Source: Deltaproteobacteria bacterium
GTDB lineage: Bacteria; Desulfobacterota; Desulfuromonadia; Desulfuromonadales; BM103
Direction: 5' to 3'
NCBI GenBank assembly: GCA_024279915.1
Contig: JAJRRB010000092.1
Span: 1 to 64,000 of the forward strand
Length of the DNA: 64,000 nt
Below are positions 17,146 through 25,785 of this stretch, piece by piece; position 1 is the first letter of the stretch, and each line of letters opens with the position of its first letter. The translations under genes and the position numbers were made by a program. Below the pieces are notes generated by a model. It had not been told where the DNA came from, did no database searches, and saw nothing but the letters and a program-made list of their open reading frames with translations.

Positions 17146-17247
17146 TCACTCTGCAAAAGCAGCTTCCATAAAACGGTAGATCCACTCCTTCATCTCGGGG
17201 GACAACTTACTGAACTGATTCTTGGCAATATCGTTAGTGCAGTACCT
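17146..17247 (-). pseudogene. Short coding remnant near tRNA-Pro
   Basis: A 33-codon open stretch ends Glu-Trp-Ile-Tyr-Arg-Phe-Met-Glu-Ala-Ala-Phe-Ala-Glu-stop and reads like a protein C-terminus (Phe-Ser-Lys-Leu-Ser-Pro-Glu-Met-Lys). It has no start and a stop just upstream. It may be the tail of an element once integrated at the tRNA; the parent gene is not recognised. The rest of 17090-17453 shows nothing I can support. Confidence 0.3.
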
Positions 17248-17453
17248 TCATTTTGCAACTATGTCGGTCTTCACCCCTCAAAGTGCTCTAAGTCCTTATA
17301 AGTCAAGATCAGTAGGAATTATGCATTTCTCTCAGTTTGACTGAATCAAAACAATGTGAGTGGATTTCTTAAGTGTGTCAGTGGCACGCTCCTGAAGTAT
17401 TAACGAACGTGTGTCAGGATCGTGGTATTCAGGACAACTAAAGGCAGGTATGA

Positions 17454-17687
17454 ATGTTTGTTCCAAATAAGCTTGAGAACCCATTTTCCAATCTAATGTA
17501 TGGGCTATTCCTAGTTCTATTTGGCTTGTTTTCTCTATTGGTTGCATGGGCCATGTGGAAGTCAATTGATAACTGGCTCATTATGACATTCGCACTGATC
17601 TCATTTGCGGTTCCAGCTTTTGCAGCATTCTTTTTAGGGGTAGGGCGTCTAGTATTGTTCGTAAAGTTTTATTCGTCTTCTAAATAA
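17454..17687 (+). CDS. Small membrane protein, two predicted helices
   Basis: 77 residues. Hydrophobic segments at about 14-34 and 42-68 separated by Lys-Ser-Ile-Asp-Asn-Trp; short hydrophilic ends. An AAGGCAGG ribosome-like site lies upstream. I do not recognise the family. The gene stands alone, with a hairpin about 80 bp downstream that may end its transcript. Confidence 0.45.
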   Translation: MFVPNKLENPFSNLMYGLFLVLFGLFSLLVAWAMWKSIDNWLIMTFALISFAVPAFAAFFLGVGRLVLFVKFYSSSK

Positions 17688-17767
17688 CAGAAAGTGTGTC
17701 AACAACACCACATCTGAGACGAAAACCGGCTTCTTATTGATAGAGACATTTAGGAAGCTAAAACTAT

Positions 17768-17799
17768 GGCCACCAGGCGTTGATCCTTGGTGGCCTTTC
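17768..17799 (+). terminator. Possible terminator
   Basis: GGCCACCAGG (17768-17777) pairs with CCTTGGTGGCC (17785-17795) apart from one bulge, followed by TTTCT. The remaining intergenic DNA between 17688 and 17995 shows no other feature. Confidence 0.55.
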
Positions 17800-17995
17800 T
17801 CATATGTCAGGGTTCTCAAAGACGAGACAATCCAACCGCCGAAGAGACAGCAAGGTTAACCGAATGAGGTTAGTCCTCGATATTATGTTCAGGTAGTTTC
17901 AATAATTATACCTTGTAGTCAGCGTCGGCGTCGTGGCGATCACTGGGAATAGGTTCGCGCCAAATCTAAAGATAAGATAAGCAGGCGCCTATGGA

Positions 17996-18370
17996 TCACC
18001 CCTTTTCGACCTTGATGCGGTTCCAACCTTTGCCTTTCATACAGGCACGGGAAATATCCTCCTGGTATGCATAGGTATTATAGCTGCCATAACCTCCATA
18101 ATAACCATGGCGATAGTAGGTGTGATGACCATAAAAGTGGCGGCGATAGTGATGACGATGCCCGCCATAGTAATGATGCCCACTGTATAAGTACGGATAA
18201 CCACCATAATGCATTGGGGGTGATTGTTCTTCCGCATAAAGTAAACACATACCCTGATCCTCTTGCAACTCCTCGTCACCGAGACCTTTCTCATGTTCCC
18301 ATGCGTAATGCGTCGAGGCACAAGCGGTGAGGAGAAAAAGAGAAAGAATAAGCAGAACCAGCCCTTTCAT
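17996..18370 (-). CDS. His/Tyr/Gly-rich predicted lipoprotein
   Basis: 124 residues with a lipoprotein signal (Leu-Leu-Thr-Ala-Cys, Cys17). Residues about 52-100 are almost entirely His, Tyr, Gly and Arg, then a conserved-looking end with a Cys (Ser-Arg-Ala-Cys-Met-Lys-Gly-Lys-Gly-Trp). A GGGAGG ribosome site precedes the ATG. The His content suggests metal binding in the envelope, which would fit the paralog 3 gene diverging 230 bp away, but this is only compositional. Similar short His/Tyr-rich lipoproteins occur in Geobacter relatives. Confidence 0.75.
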   Translation of the reverse strand: MKGLVLLILSLFLLTACASTHYAWEHEKGLGDEELQEDQGMCLLYAEEQSPPMHYGGYPYLYSGHHYYGGHRHHYRRHFYGHHTYYRHGYYGGYGSYNTYAYQEDISRACMKGKGWNRIKVEKG

Positions 18371-18605
18371 GACAAACCTCCCTTGCTTCGAGGGCTTTAT
18401 TAAAATCTTCCTTTTAACTCATTATACTCTCGATTAACCTTCCCCACCTCTCTGCTTTCAAAACGCTTACGCAACAGGAAAAGGCCCTCGACAGAAAGTT
18501 TTGATGCATGTATAAACAGAGGGTACGCAAAGCAGAGTATTCCTATCCCCAAGGTCATCTTAACCTGCAAACAAAGCGACTATGCTGTCGCCGGAGGTCA
18601 TCATA

Positions 18606-19064
18606 ATGACAAGATTCATAACTGCCATATTAGTAGTTTTGCTGTTACTCCCTGGTTCTGTGCTGGGCTCAGGCAAGGGAGAAGATGGTCACGGTCACAG
18701 CCCGGAGCCAAATCAGGACAACCTGGTGCGTATTGTCGCCGAGGCCCTGGAAGGAGTACAAGCCTTCATTGAGGTCGAGGATGTGCGTAACAAAGTCAAA
18801 GGGACCGGTGACCCGACAACTCATTTGATCAGGGCTTCATTTGTCCGCAAGCAGGATGGTAGCGATGTTACCGGTGGCGGGGGTGCTCTCAGGTTTACTG
18901 AAGAACACGACAAGATCGGCTATTTTGAAGCCATGCAGTTGATTGACGGGAAGTTTCGTGCCAGTGTTAGGTTGAGCAAAACCGGGGAGCAGCACTTTTT
19001 GCTCGGAACTCTTTTAGAAGATGGTGTGAAAAGGAACTTCCACTTTCATTTTGTGATGAAATAA
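18606..19064 (+). CDS. Secreted His-containing protein, paralog 3
   Basis: 152 residues from ATG 18606, fixed by a GGAGG 8 nt upstream (the frame extends to 18582 without a better start). Signal peptide ends near Val-Leu-Gly-Ser, followed by Gly-His-Gly-His. The C-terminal half matches the proteins at 195 and 733: Leu-Leu-Gly-Thr-Leu-Leu-Glu-Asp-Gly-Val-Lys-Arg-Asn-Phe-His-Phe-His. It is the most diverged of the three and lacks the Met-rich N-terminal part. Function unknown, probably periplasmic metal handling. Confidence 0.8.
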   Translation: MTRFITAILVVLLLLPGSVLGSGKGEDGHGHSPEPNQDNLVRIVAEALEGVQAFIEVEDVRNKVKGTGDPTTHLIRASFVRKQDGSDVTGGGGALRFTEEHDKIGYFEAMQLIDGKFRASVRLSKTGEQHFLLGTLLEDGVKRNFHFHFVMK

Positions 19065-19217
19065 CTATGGATTGACATTCTCGCCTGGTGTTCTAACGTT
19101 TCAGGACAAGCACCGAAATATTTGACTGTAACCTGAATTCACTGATTCAGGTGTAACCCATCGGCAACGGAAATTGCTGTGCCCCTTTCCCGAAAGCAGG
19201 TGAATGCACACTTGCTA

Positions 19218-19838
19218 TCAGCCGAGCGCTAACCAGATCCCCACGCCGAACATCATGGTACCAGCAATACGGTTGAGGAGCCTGACATTGGCACTTTTCT
19301 GCAGCAGATGATTCAGGGTGCGGCCGCCTCCGGCATAGAGGATCAGGCAGAAAAATTCGATGCCGAGGATCATGCTCAGCAGTATGCCGAGTTGTGGTAC
19401 AAGTGGTTGCTGAGCATCTATGAATGGAGGCAGCAGGGCAATAAAAAAGGCCCATCCCTTGGGGTTAGCAACAGCGGTGACAAAGCCTTGCAGAGCAAGG
19501 TTCACTGGTGAATAGCCGATGTCCAACTCAGACTCAAAATCAATAGCCATCTTGCCGCGAGAACGCCACATCTGCACCCCCAGATAGCCGAGGTAGAGCC
19601 CACCAAGATATTTGAGTAGCAGAAACAATGTCGGGTATTGCAGCATCACAGTCGCAACCCCTGCCACCGATGCCGCAGCCACCAAGCCAACCCCCAGCAA
19701 CTCTCCATACATCATCCAGAAGGTTTGACGCACCCCGATTGTCATTCCCAGGGTCATCGACAGGGTCATGCACATCCCTGGCGTGAGGGAAACTACGAAA
19801 AAGGTTGGTATAAAAACGGCTAAAACGGGTGTATTCAT
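19218..19838 (-). CDS. LysE/RhtB family amino-acid exporter
   Basis: 206 residues and about six hydrophobic helices. The N-terminal family motif Thr-Pro-Gly-Met-Cys at about 18-22 and Gly-Tyr-Leu-Gly-x-Gln-Met-Trp at about 100 are characteristic; Asn-Pro-Lys-Gly-Trp-Ala-Phe-Phe near 126 is also typical. The family exports amino acids or homoserine lactones; the substrate cannot be told. No good ribosome site is visible before the ATG. Confidence 0.85.
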   Translation of the reverse strand: MNTPVLAVFIPTFFVVSLTPGMCMTLSMTLGMTIGVRQTFWMMYGELLGVGLVAAASVAGVATVMLQYPTLFLLLKYLGGLYLGYLGVQMWRSRGKMAIDFESELDIGYSPVNLALQGFVTAVANPKGWAFFIALLPPFIDAQQPLVPQLGILLSMILGIEFFCLILYAGGGRTLNHLLQKSANVRLLNRIAGTMMFGVGIWLALG

Positions 19839-20091
19839 AAGTTTCTCAAAGTGAAAGTTGGATCAGGAATTTTAACATCGGGGTCAGACCAGAGCAACCT
19901 CATGATATCACGAAGAATGTATCGAATGTTGAGCCTTATTTAAGTGGCTCACTCACCCTTGACTTTACTTATCATGGATGTCCCCCGATTACTGGGCATG
20001 TTTGTTTTGAGCAGCAGACCGCACGCTTTGCTTCTCTGTTAGAATAATACCTGAATCAGTGTTCAATTTTTAGCAACCTACAGGATCTCCC

Positions 20092-21933
20092 TTGAAATAC
20101 CCACCTTTGGCTACCGATACCAATCCCCCGTCCAAGCGTTTTTTTGACGTATTCCGCTACAGTCGTCGCGCTCTGGAACTGGTCTGGTCGACCAGCCGTA
20201 ACCTGGCACTGGTCTTTGCTGCTTTGACCCTGGTAGCCGGGGTGCTGCCCGCTGCCGTGGCCTGGATCGGCCAGTTGATTGTCGATGGCGTGGTCACTGC
20301 GATGGGCCAGTACCAGCAGACCAGTAGCGCTGATACCACCTTCGTGCTGATGTTCGTCGCTGCTGAGGCGGGGGTTGTGGCGTTGATTGCCGGCGCGCAG
20401 CGCGGCATCTCGACCTGCCAGGCGCTGCTTCGAGCGCTGATGGGGCAGCGCATCAATGTGATGATCCTGGAAAAAGCGCTGACCCTGAAACTGGCTCATT
20501 TCGAGGATTCGGAGTTTTACGACAAGCTGACCCGCGCTCGCCGCGAGGCTTCAACTCGACCTTTAAGCCTGGTTACGCGGACCTTCGGCTTGGTGCAGAA
20601 TGGTATTTCGCTGATCAGTTACGGGGTGCTGCTGGTGCAATTTTCCCCGTGGGCGGTCTTGATTCTGATTGCCGGAGGTATTCCTGAGTTCCTCGCCGAA
20701 GCTAAATTTTCCGGTGACAAGTTCCGCCTGTTTCGCTGGCGATCACCGGAGACGCGGATGCAGATGTATCTGGAGACTGTGCTGGCCCGAGAGGACTACG
20801 TCAAAGAGGTCAAACTGTTCCGCCTGGGGCCGAAATTGCTGCAGCGCTACCGGGCGATCTTCATCAAACTGTTTGCCGAGGATCGCAAGCTGACCCTGCG
20901 CCGCGACAGCTGGGGCTTCGTGCTCGGCCTGCTTGGCACCGGCGCGTTTTATGGTGCCTACGCCTGGATCGCCCTGTCGGCCATTCGCGGCAGCATCAGC
21001 CTGGGTCAGATGACCATGTACCTGCTGCTGTTCAAACAGGGGCAGTCGGCGGTCTCGGCCAGCCTGTCGGCGATCAGCGGCATGTACGAAGACAACCTCT
21101 ACCTGTCGAATCTCTACGAGTATCTGGAGCAGTCGGTGCCGGAGGTGCGGGGGGCATTGCAGAAGGGGCCGCAGCCGGGGGATGGGGTGCGCTTCGAACA
21201 AGTTTCTTTCCGTTATCCAGACAGCGAAGAACCGGCTTTGCAGCAGATTAACCTGCACCTCAAGCCGGGCGATAGCTTGGCGTTAGTTGGCGAGAACGGT
21301 TCAGGAAAAACGACCCTGATCAAGTTGCTGACCCGTCTCTACCGGCCTGACGCCGGCCGCATCCTGCTCGATGGCCTCGATCTGCGGCAGTGGCAGGCCG
21401 ATGCCTTGCGCCAACGAATCGGCGTTATCTTCCAGGACTTCGGTCGTTACCAGTTCCTGGTCGGCGAGAATATCGGTGCCGGCGACATTGACCACTTTGA
21501 GGACCGGCAACGCTGGCAGCAAGCGGCTGAAATGGGGATGGCGAAAGACTTCATCGACAAGTTGCCGCAACAGTACGACACCCAGCTCGGTAAATGGTTC
21601 AAGGGCGGCCGCGAGCTCTCAGGCGGCCAGTGGCAAAAGATCGCGCTGGCCCGTGCCTTCATGCGTACCAAGGCCGACCTGTTGGTCCTCGACGAACCGA
21701 CTGCCACCATGGACGCTGCCGCCGAGGCAAGCATCTTCGAGCACTTCCGCGACTTAAGCCGCGACAAAATGACGATCCTCATCTCACATCGTTTCTCCAC
21801 CGTCCGCATGGCCGATCGGATCATTGTTATTGACAAGGGGCACATCGTCGAACAGGGCAGCCACGAACAGTTGATGGAACTTGGCGGCCAGTATGCCTAT
21901 CTCTTTTCGTTGCAGGCGCAAGGGTATCGTTGA
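20092..21933 (+). CDS. ABC exporter, fused permease and ATPase
   Basis: 613 residues from TTG 20092 (AGGA 6-9 nt upstream). An N-terminal type-IV transmembrane domain at about 30-340 has six helices; the nucleotide-binding domain has Walker A Gly-Glu-Asn-Gly-Ser-Gly-Lys-Thr near 400, signature Leu-Ser-Gly-Gly-Gln-Trp near 510, Walker B Leu-Leu-Val-Leu-Asp-Glu-Pro near 532, and the H-loop in Ile-Ser-His-Arg. A half-transporter that works as a homodimer, moving lipid, peptide or drug outward. GC content is visibly higher than in the neighbours, so recent acquisition is possible. Confidence 0.9.
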   Translation: MKYPPLATDTNPPSKRFFDVFRYSRRALELVWSTSRNLALVFAALTLVAGVLPAAVAWIGQLIVDGVVTAMGQYQQTSSADTTFVLMFVAAEAGVVALIAGAQRGISTCQALLRALMGQRINVMILEKALTLKLAHFEDSEFYDKLTRARREASTRPLSLVTRTFGLVQNGISLISYGVLLVQFSPWAVLILIAGGIPEFLAEAKFSGDKFRLFRWRSPETRMQMYLETVLAREDYVKEVKLFRLGPKLLQRYRAIFIKLFAEDRKLTLRRDSWGFVLGLLGTGAFYGAYAWIALSAIRGSISLGQMTMYLLLFKQGQSAVSASLSAISGMYEDNLYLSNLYEYLEQSVPEVRGALQKGPQPGDGVRFEQVSFRYPDSEEPALQQINLHLKPGDSLALVGENGSGKTTLIKLLTRLYRPDAGRILLDGLDLRQWQADALRQRIGVIFQDFGRYQFLVGENIGAGDIDHFEDRQRWQQAAEMGMAKDFIDKLPQQYDTQLGKWFKGGRELSGGQWQKIALARAFMRTKADLLVLDEPTATMDAAAEASIFEHFRDLSRDKMTILISHRFSTVRMADRIIVIDKGHIVEQGSHEQLMELGGQYAYLFSLQAQGYR

Positions 21934-21971
21934 GAGCTTGCATAGCCGGGGCCTAAGTGAGAGCAGCGCAA

Positions 21972-22439
21972 CTAATGCCGCGTGGAGAAGCGCAGGATCT
22001 TCGGTTTAACCAACCGGGCAAAGGTTCCAAAGGCCATCTTGATCAGGTCGGTATGCGTGCCGGCGTTGAAGGCAATCACCTCGTCTTCCGCCAGGCTCTC
22101 CGCCACATACACATCGAGGCCGTAAAGATTACCGAAAGGCGGCATGGCACCGACTTCAAAGTCGGGGAAGAGGTCCATGAATTCGTCCTCACGAGCGAGT
22201 TCTATTTTGGTCGCCCCGGTGACTTCCTTCAAAAGATGAAAGTTAACATTGTAAGCGGCAGGTACAACGGCCATGACCATCTTGCCATCAAGCTTGATCA
22301 TGACGGTTTTGGCCAGATCCTTCCCCGAGATGTGGGTGTTTGCCGCGATCTCCTGAGCGGTGTAGGTCGGCTGGTGGCTGATCGTGGTGTAGGGGATATG
22401 CTGACCATCCAGGTAATTACTTAAGCTCTTGGCTAACAT
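21972..22439 (-). CDS. YbaK/aminoacyl-tRNA deacylase domain protein
   Basis: 155 residues from ATG 22439, which has GAAGGAGA upstream; the frame runs further to 22586 but with no better start. The YbaK/ProRS-editing fold is shown by Gly-Lys-Asp-Leu-Ala-Lys-Thr-Val-Met near 40 and the Gly-Ala-Met-Pro-Pro-Phe-Gly segment near 105. Family members hydrolyse mis-charged aminoacyl-tRNA in the cytoplasm, commonly Cys-tRNA-Pro. Like the ABC gene it is GC-rich and may have arrived with it. Confidence 0.87.
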   Translation of the reverse strand: MLAKSLSNYLDGQHIPYTTISHQPTYTAQEIAANTHISGKDLAKTVMIKLDGKMVMAVVPAAYNVNFHLLKEVTGATKIELAREDEFMDLFPDFEVGAMPPFGNLYGLDVYVAESLAEDEVIAFNAGTHTDLIKMAFGTFARLVKPKILRFSTRH

Positions 22440-22637
22440 GACAATCTCCTTCCGGGTGCCAAAGAGTCTGAAGCAACAAAACTGACGCAACGGATGACTC
22501 TTTAGCTCCTCACTTCCGCAGCCCGCAAGCATGTCTTTGCGGCTGTCGGATAAAAGCTGGCTTTTGACACTATCAGTATACCTCAATTTTACTTTTCAAT
22601 CGTGGAGTTCGACACTTCCCAATACTGGGTCTCAACA

Positions 22638-22736
22638 TCATGACGCAAGATGTACCAGAGCCATCATGCCCTCAATCTCGAGATAGAGACGGTCAGGCAA
22701 CAGCAACGATCTTGCACCGATTTGCAGACTTTCAGA
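22638..22736 (-). pseudogene. Short coding remnant
   Basis: A 32-codon stretch with protein-like composition reads Leu-Pro-Asp-Arg-Leu-Tyr-Leu-Glu-Ile-Glu-Gly-Met-Met-Ala-Leu and stops at 22638. It has no start and an in-frame stop upstream. It resembles the end of a lost gene, not identified. The rest of 22440-22754 holds nothing else I can support. Confidence 0.25.
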
Positions 22737-22754
22737 TCACGCCCATGACCTCAA

Positions 22755-23213
22755 TTATTTAATGACGATGGAACCGACCATGCCAGCTTCGGTATGGCCC
22801 TTGATCGTACACTTAAGATCCTTCAGGTCCGCCGTCTGCAGCGGCACAAACCACCATTCTGCTGTACCGCCAGGATAAACTTCGATTTCCCGAATCGTCC
22901 CTTTGATTTCAGCAATGGTTTTGCCGTCGGCCCCGAGAACTTGTGTCTTGCGAGTGAAAACTGACCGTGCCAAACCTGCCGAACTGAAGTAATGCTTCAT
23001 CGAACTGGCATTGTGCAGCACAAGTTTATATAGCTTGCCGGTTTCGAAAGAGAGTTGCTCCGGGGAAAAACGCAAGGCGTCTTTGGTGTCGCCAAGCATG
23101 ACCTTCACTTCGATGGGAGTCTGTTTGGTCAGGTCCCCGGCTGCGATGGCCGAAGGGATAAAACCGAAGCAGAAGATCAATGCGAAAATCAAGGAAATTG
23201 ATTTATTGTTCAT
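22755..23213 (-). CDS. Periplasmic cupredoxin-like copper protein
   Basis: 152 residues with a signal peptide ending Ser-Ala-Ile-Ala-Ala. The type-1 copper ligand set is visible: His in Lys-His-Tyr-Phe (near residue 75) and Cys-x3-His-x4-Met at the C-terminus (Cys-Thr-Ile-Lys-Gly-His-Thr-Glu-Ala-Gly-Met). A Trp-Trp-Phe-Val-Pro core precedes the ligand loop. Such proteins carry electrons or bind Cu in the periplasm. AAGGAG ribosome site. It is well away from the RND pump, with no operon partner. Confidence 0.82.
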   Translation of the reverse strand: MNNKSISLIFALIFCFGFIPSAIAAGDLTKQTPIEVKVMLGDTKDALRFSPEQLSFETGKLYKLVLHNASSMKHYFSSAGLARSVFTRKTQVLGADGKTIAEIKGTIREIEVYPGGTAEWWFVPLQTADLKDLKCTIKGHTEAGMVGSIVIK

Positions 23214-23415
23214 CGGATTCTCCTTGTGCAGCTTTACCGCGACAGGTGGGTGTCCTGGCAGTGAGAGAGCCGTTTTCTCCAGTATAGTCTATTTGAAAAG
23301 TGGAGGGATTATGAGCAGATGAGACGGAACTTGGTGTTTACTCAGCGATCCCTGCGCCTCTGCGAGATGAGATCGTGATTTTTGGGTGGAGTGTGTAGAC
23401 CTGGCCCATCTCCAA

Positions 23416-23443
23416 AAGAATAAAATGTTGTTCTATTATTCTT
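23416..23443. promoter_or_regulatory. Inverted repeat upstream of the MinD-like gene
   Basis: AAGAATAA (23416-23423) and TTATTCTT (23436-23443) form a perfect 8-bp inverted repeat with a 12-nt gap, 190 bp before the GTG. It could be an operator; no factor is known. The surrounding 23214-23630 holds no gene. Confidence 0.3.
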
Positions 23444-23630
23444 CTTGTGATATTTTCTGTTAGTATTATTAGTTACTTCTGCTCAAGAAATGTTCCCCAT
23501 CGCCAGCTATAAGAATTCCTCCGCTGAGAAATGAGAGCTTCCTTCTTTGAACAGATAACGTACTGCTGGCCGATTCTGGTTCTTGCTTAACCTTTGCAAA
23601 TGACGCAATTGTAAATTATTGGAGGTTCTT

Positions 23631-24536
23631 GTGTGTACTGAGCTGCGCCAAGCGACTGCCCCGCAAATTTGGGCGATCGCTAGCGGCAAGGGGGGTGTCG
23701 GAAAATCTGTAATTGCTACCAACCTGGCGATCAGTCTGGCGAAAGAGGGTCGACGTTGCACGCTTATCGATGCAGATCTCGGTGGCGCCAATTTGCATAC
23801 GCTATTGGGGATGCAACGTCCCAAGCGTGATCTGACACATCTCTTTACTGACAATCAGGTCAATTTGCAGCAACTAGCAATACCGACAGGCATTGACGGC
23901 CTTGATCTGGTTTGCGGATCCATGGACATGCTGGATGTCGCCAATTTACACCTCGCCAAGAAACAGAAGCTGATTCGTCAGGTAGCATCCCTCGACAACG
24001 AACATGTTATCATCGACATCGGTGCAGGTTCCTCGTTCAACTCTCTTGATTTCTTCCTGTTGGGTCACCAGAGCATTTTAGTGGTGTTGCCAACCCCGTC
24101 CTCGCTGGAAAATGTCTACCACTTTTTAAAAGCGGCACTCTCCCGCAAATTTACTCAGGCCGCACGCAGATTGGGTCTGTCGCTAAGTATTGATTCGTCT
24201 GCCTTGTTGCCATGGCCGCAAATCGAAAAGCTGCGTGCTACACAACCACTGACGGCTGATGCCTTACAAGAGGAGGTTGGTCGACTGCAGCCACGCATCA
24301 TCATCAATCAGGCTCGTACTGTCGAAGAACGGCAACTCGGAGGCCAGATCGCCTTGGCTTGCCGTCATTTTTTCAATATCAACGTTGAGGCTCTCGGTTC
24401 GATCGATTTCGACGAGCGCGTCTATACCTCGGTGCAAAAGATGAAACCGGCCTTGCAGGAAGAAGGGGAGTTCGGTTTTGACCTGGCGATCCACGATATT
24501 ACCAGGAACCTGTTGGATTCCGGGAGGAGCAAATGA
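23631..24536 (+). CDS. MinD/ParA-like P-loop ATPase (FlhG-type)
   Basis: 301 residues from GTG 23631, chosen because GGAGG lies 5 nt upstream. The deviant Walker A Ser-Gly-Lys-Gly-Gly-Val-Gly-Lys-Ser is at residues 18-26, and Leu-Ile-Asp-Ala-Asp-Leu-Gly-Gly-Ala-Asn follows. Family proteins place cell-envelope or flagellar machinery using membrane-bound dimers. No flagellar gene is in the window. Its stop overlaps the start of the HTH gene, so the pair is translationally coupled; this pairing is common in Desulfuromonadia. Confidence 0.87.
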   Translation: MCTELRQATAPQIWAIASGKGGVGKSVIATNLAISLAKEGRRCTLIDADLGGANLHTLLGMQRPKRDLTHLFTDNQVNLQQLAIPTGIDGLDLVCGSMDMLDVANLHLAKKQKLIRQVASLDNEHVIIDIGAGSSFNSLDFFLLGHQSILVVLPTPSSLENVYHFLKAALSRKFTQAARRLGLSLSIDSSALLPWPQIEKLRATQPLTADALQEEVGRLQPRIIINQARTVEERQLGGQIALACRHFFNINVEALGSIDFDERVYTSVQKMKPALQEEGEFGFDLAIHDITRNLLDSGRSK

Positions 24537-25066
24537 GTGAAAGAGCCCTGCAAGATGCCTATGCTACCCTGAAGGTGGCAAGGGATGCCAACCTGGCAAC
24601 AATTGAAACCGCCTATGCTCAACACAAAGAGTTGTTTAATAATAACTCAATGGCTTGTTATTCGCTCTGTAGCGAAGAAGAGCAGCAGGTCAGTTTCAAG
24701 GTGGTTGAGTCTGCCCATCAATTGATCATCAGTGAATGCTTTTCGCAACGAAATAAAGCTGAATCTGAACCTGCGAGCACCAGCGAATGCAGTATAGACG
24801 CCGCAACGCCAGATCAAGGAGTCTCTCCTGGAAGTTTCCTTAAACAGCAACGTCAGGCACTCGATATCTCGCTAGCCTCCATCGTTGAACAAACCAAGGT
24901 TAGACGGACCATCCTGGGGCATATCGAAGATGAAGTTTACGATCAGCTTCCTGCGCCTGTTTATCTGCGTGGCTTCATTGTTGAATTTGCCAAAATTGTA
25001 TGTGCCGCAGACCCGCATCAGATTGCCAGTCAATATCTGGAACTGATGCGTCAGGATGCCTGCTAA
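24533..25066 (+). CDS. J-domain-like and RodZ-type HTH protein
   Basis: 177 residues. The N-terminal 65 residues resemble a J-domain-like helical region (Tyr-Ala-Thr-Leu-Lys-Val-Ala, Ile-Glu-Thr-Ala-Tyr). After a low-complexity linker, residues about 98-170 are the RodZ HTH_25 fold: Leu-Lys-Gln-Gln-Arg-Gln-Ala, Val-Arg-Arg-Thr-Ile-Leu-Gly-His-Ile-Glu-Asp and Leu-Pro-Ala-Pro-Val-Tyr-Leu-Arg-Gly-Phe. No transmembrane segment. The ATG overlaps the preceding stop by 4 bp, so it probably works with the MinD-like ATPase. Confidence 0.75.
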   Translation: MSERALQDAYATLKVARDANLATIETAYAQHKELFNNNSMACYSLCSEEEQQVSFKVVESAHQLIISECFSQRNKAESEPASTSECSIDAATPDQGVSPGSFLKQQRQALDISLASIVEQTKVRRTILGHIEDEVYDQLPAPVYLRGFIVEFAKIVCAADPHQIASQYLELMRQDAC

Positions 25067-25102
25067 AAGCCAACGGCATACTTGCCCACTTGTTGAAATC
25101 AT

Positions 25103-25135
25103 AGGCCCGCCAGAGATGGCAGGGCCTTTTTGTTT
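25103..25135 (+). terminator. Terminator after the MinD-HTH pair
   Basis: AGGCCC-GCC (25103-25111) pairs with GGCAGGGCCT (25119-25128) apart from one bulge, followed by TTTTTGTTTTT. Confidence 0.75.
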
Positions 25136-25290
25136 TTACCCTAATTCCTGCTGCTGATAGCCTTTGGGCCGCATACCGTGTGTGTCGCCGTAATTCTCTA
25201 CCTGAATAAAGCTTTGTTTGACATCCCTTGGACATGCGGTACAAGTGAAAGTAGTCATGTAAGCTTTATCCAGAGAACGATGGAGGGAAA

Positions 25291-25722
25291 ATGGGAAAAA
25301 GAGGCATTAAACGGATTTTAACAGCAGTCGACGGGTCGTTTCGTTCCCAGCAGGTCGTGGAAAAGGCGGCAGAGATGGCTGAAACCTTTCAGGCAAAAAT
25401 AATCCTCCTGCATGTCCGCCAGAAAGTACCTGACATCCTCGGAGAACCCTATTATCAAAATGTTCTCAACCAATATATGGAAAATGCCGAGTTGACAGTG
25501 GCTCCGCTGAAGCAACTGCTTGAAGCGGATAGCGTCGACCACGAAGTGCTGATCCTCGAAGGCGATCCGGCCCAAGCCATACTCGATGCGGCGGAAGGTG
25601 AGAAGTGCGATCTCATCGTCATGGGAACGCGGGGTCTCTCGGATTTTGTCGGCATGGCTCTCGGCAGTGTCAGTCACAAGGTGCTTCACACCACGAGCTG
25701 CATGGTCCTCCTGGTCCCTTAG
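25291..25722 (+). CDS. Universal stress protein (UspA family)
   Basis: 143 residues with the Usp fold. The ATP-binding motif is intact: Gly-Thr-Arg-Gly then a nine-residue gap and Gly-Ser-Val (residues about 110-125). Members bind ATP and modulate responses to starvation or redox stress in the cytoplasm. GGAGGG ribosome site before the ATG. Single gene. Confidence 0.92.
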   Translation: MGKRGIKRILTAVDGSFRSQQVVEKAAEMAETFQAKIILLHVRQKVPDILGEPYYQNVLNQYMENAELTVAPLKQLLEADSVDHEVLILEGDPAQAILDAAEGEKCDLIVMGTRGLSDFVGMALGSVSHKVLHTTSCMVLLVP

Positions 25723-25785
25723 CAGATGGGGATGTCTCAGGAGTATCTTCAATGAATCGTATCGTTATCCATTACAGTGAAATCA

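Noticed and set aside
20157-21845. Several long minus-strand frames in the ABC gene
   Set aside because: Antisense openness caused by GC-rich codons; the + strand has full ABC motifs.
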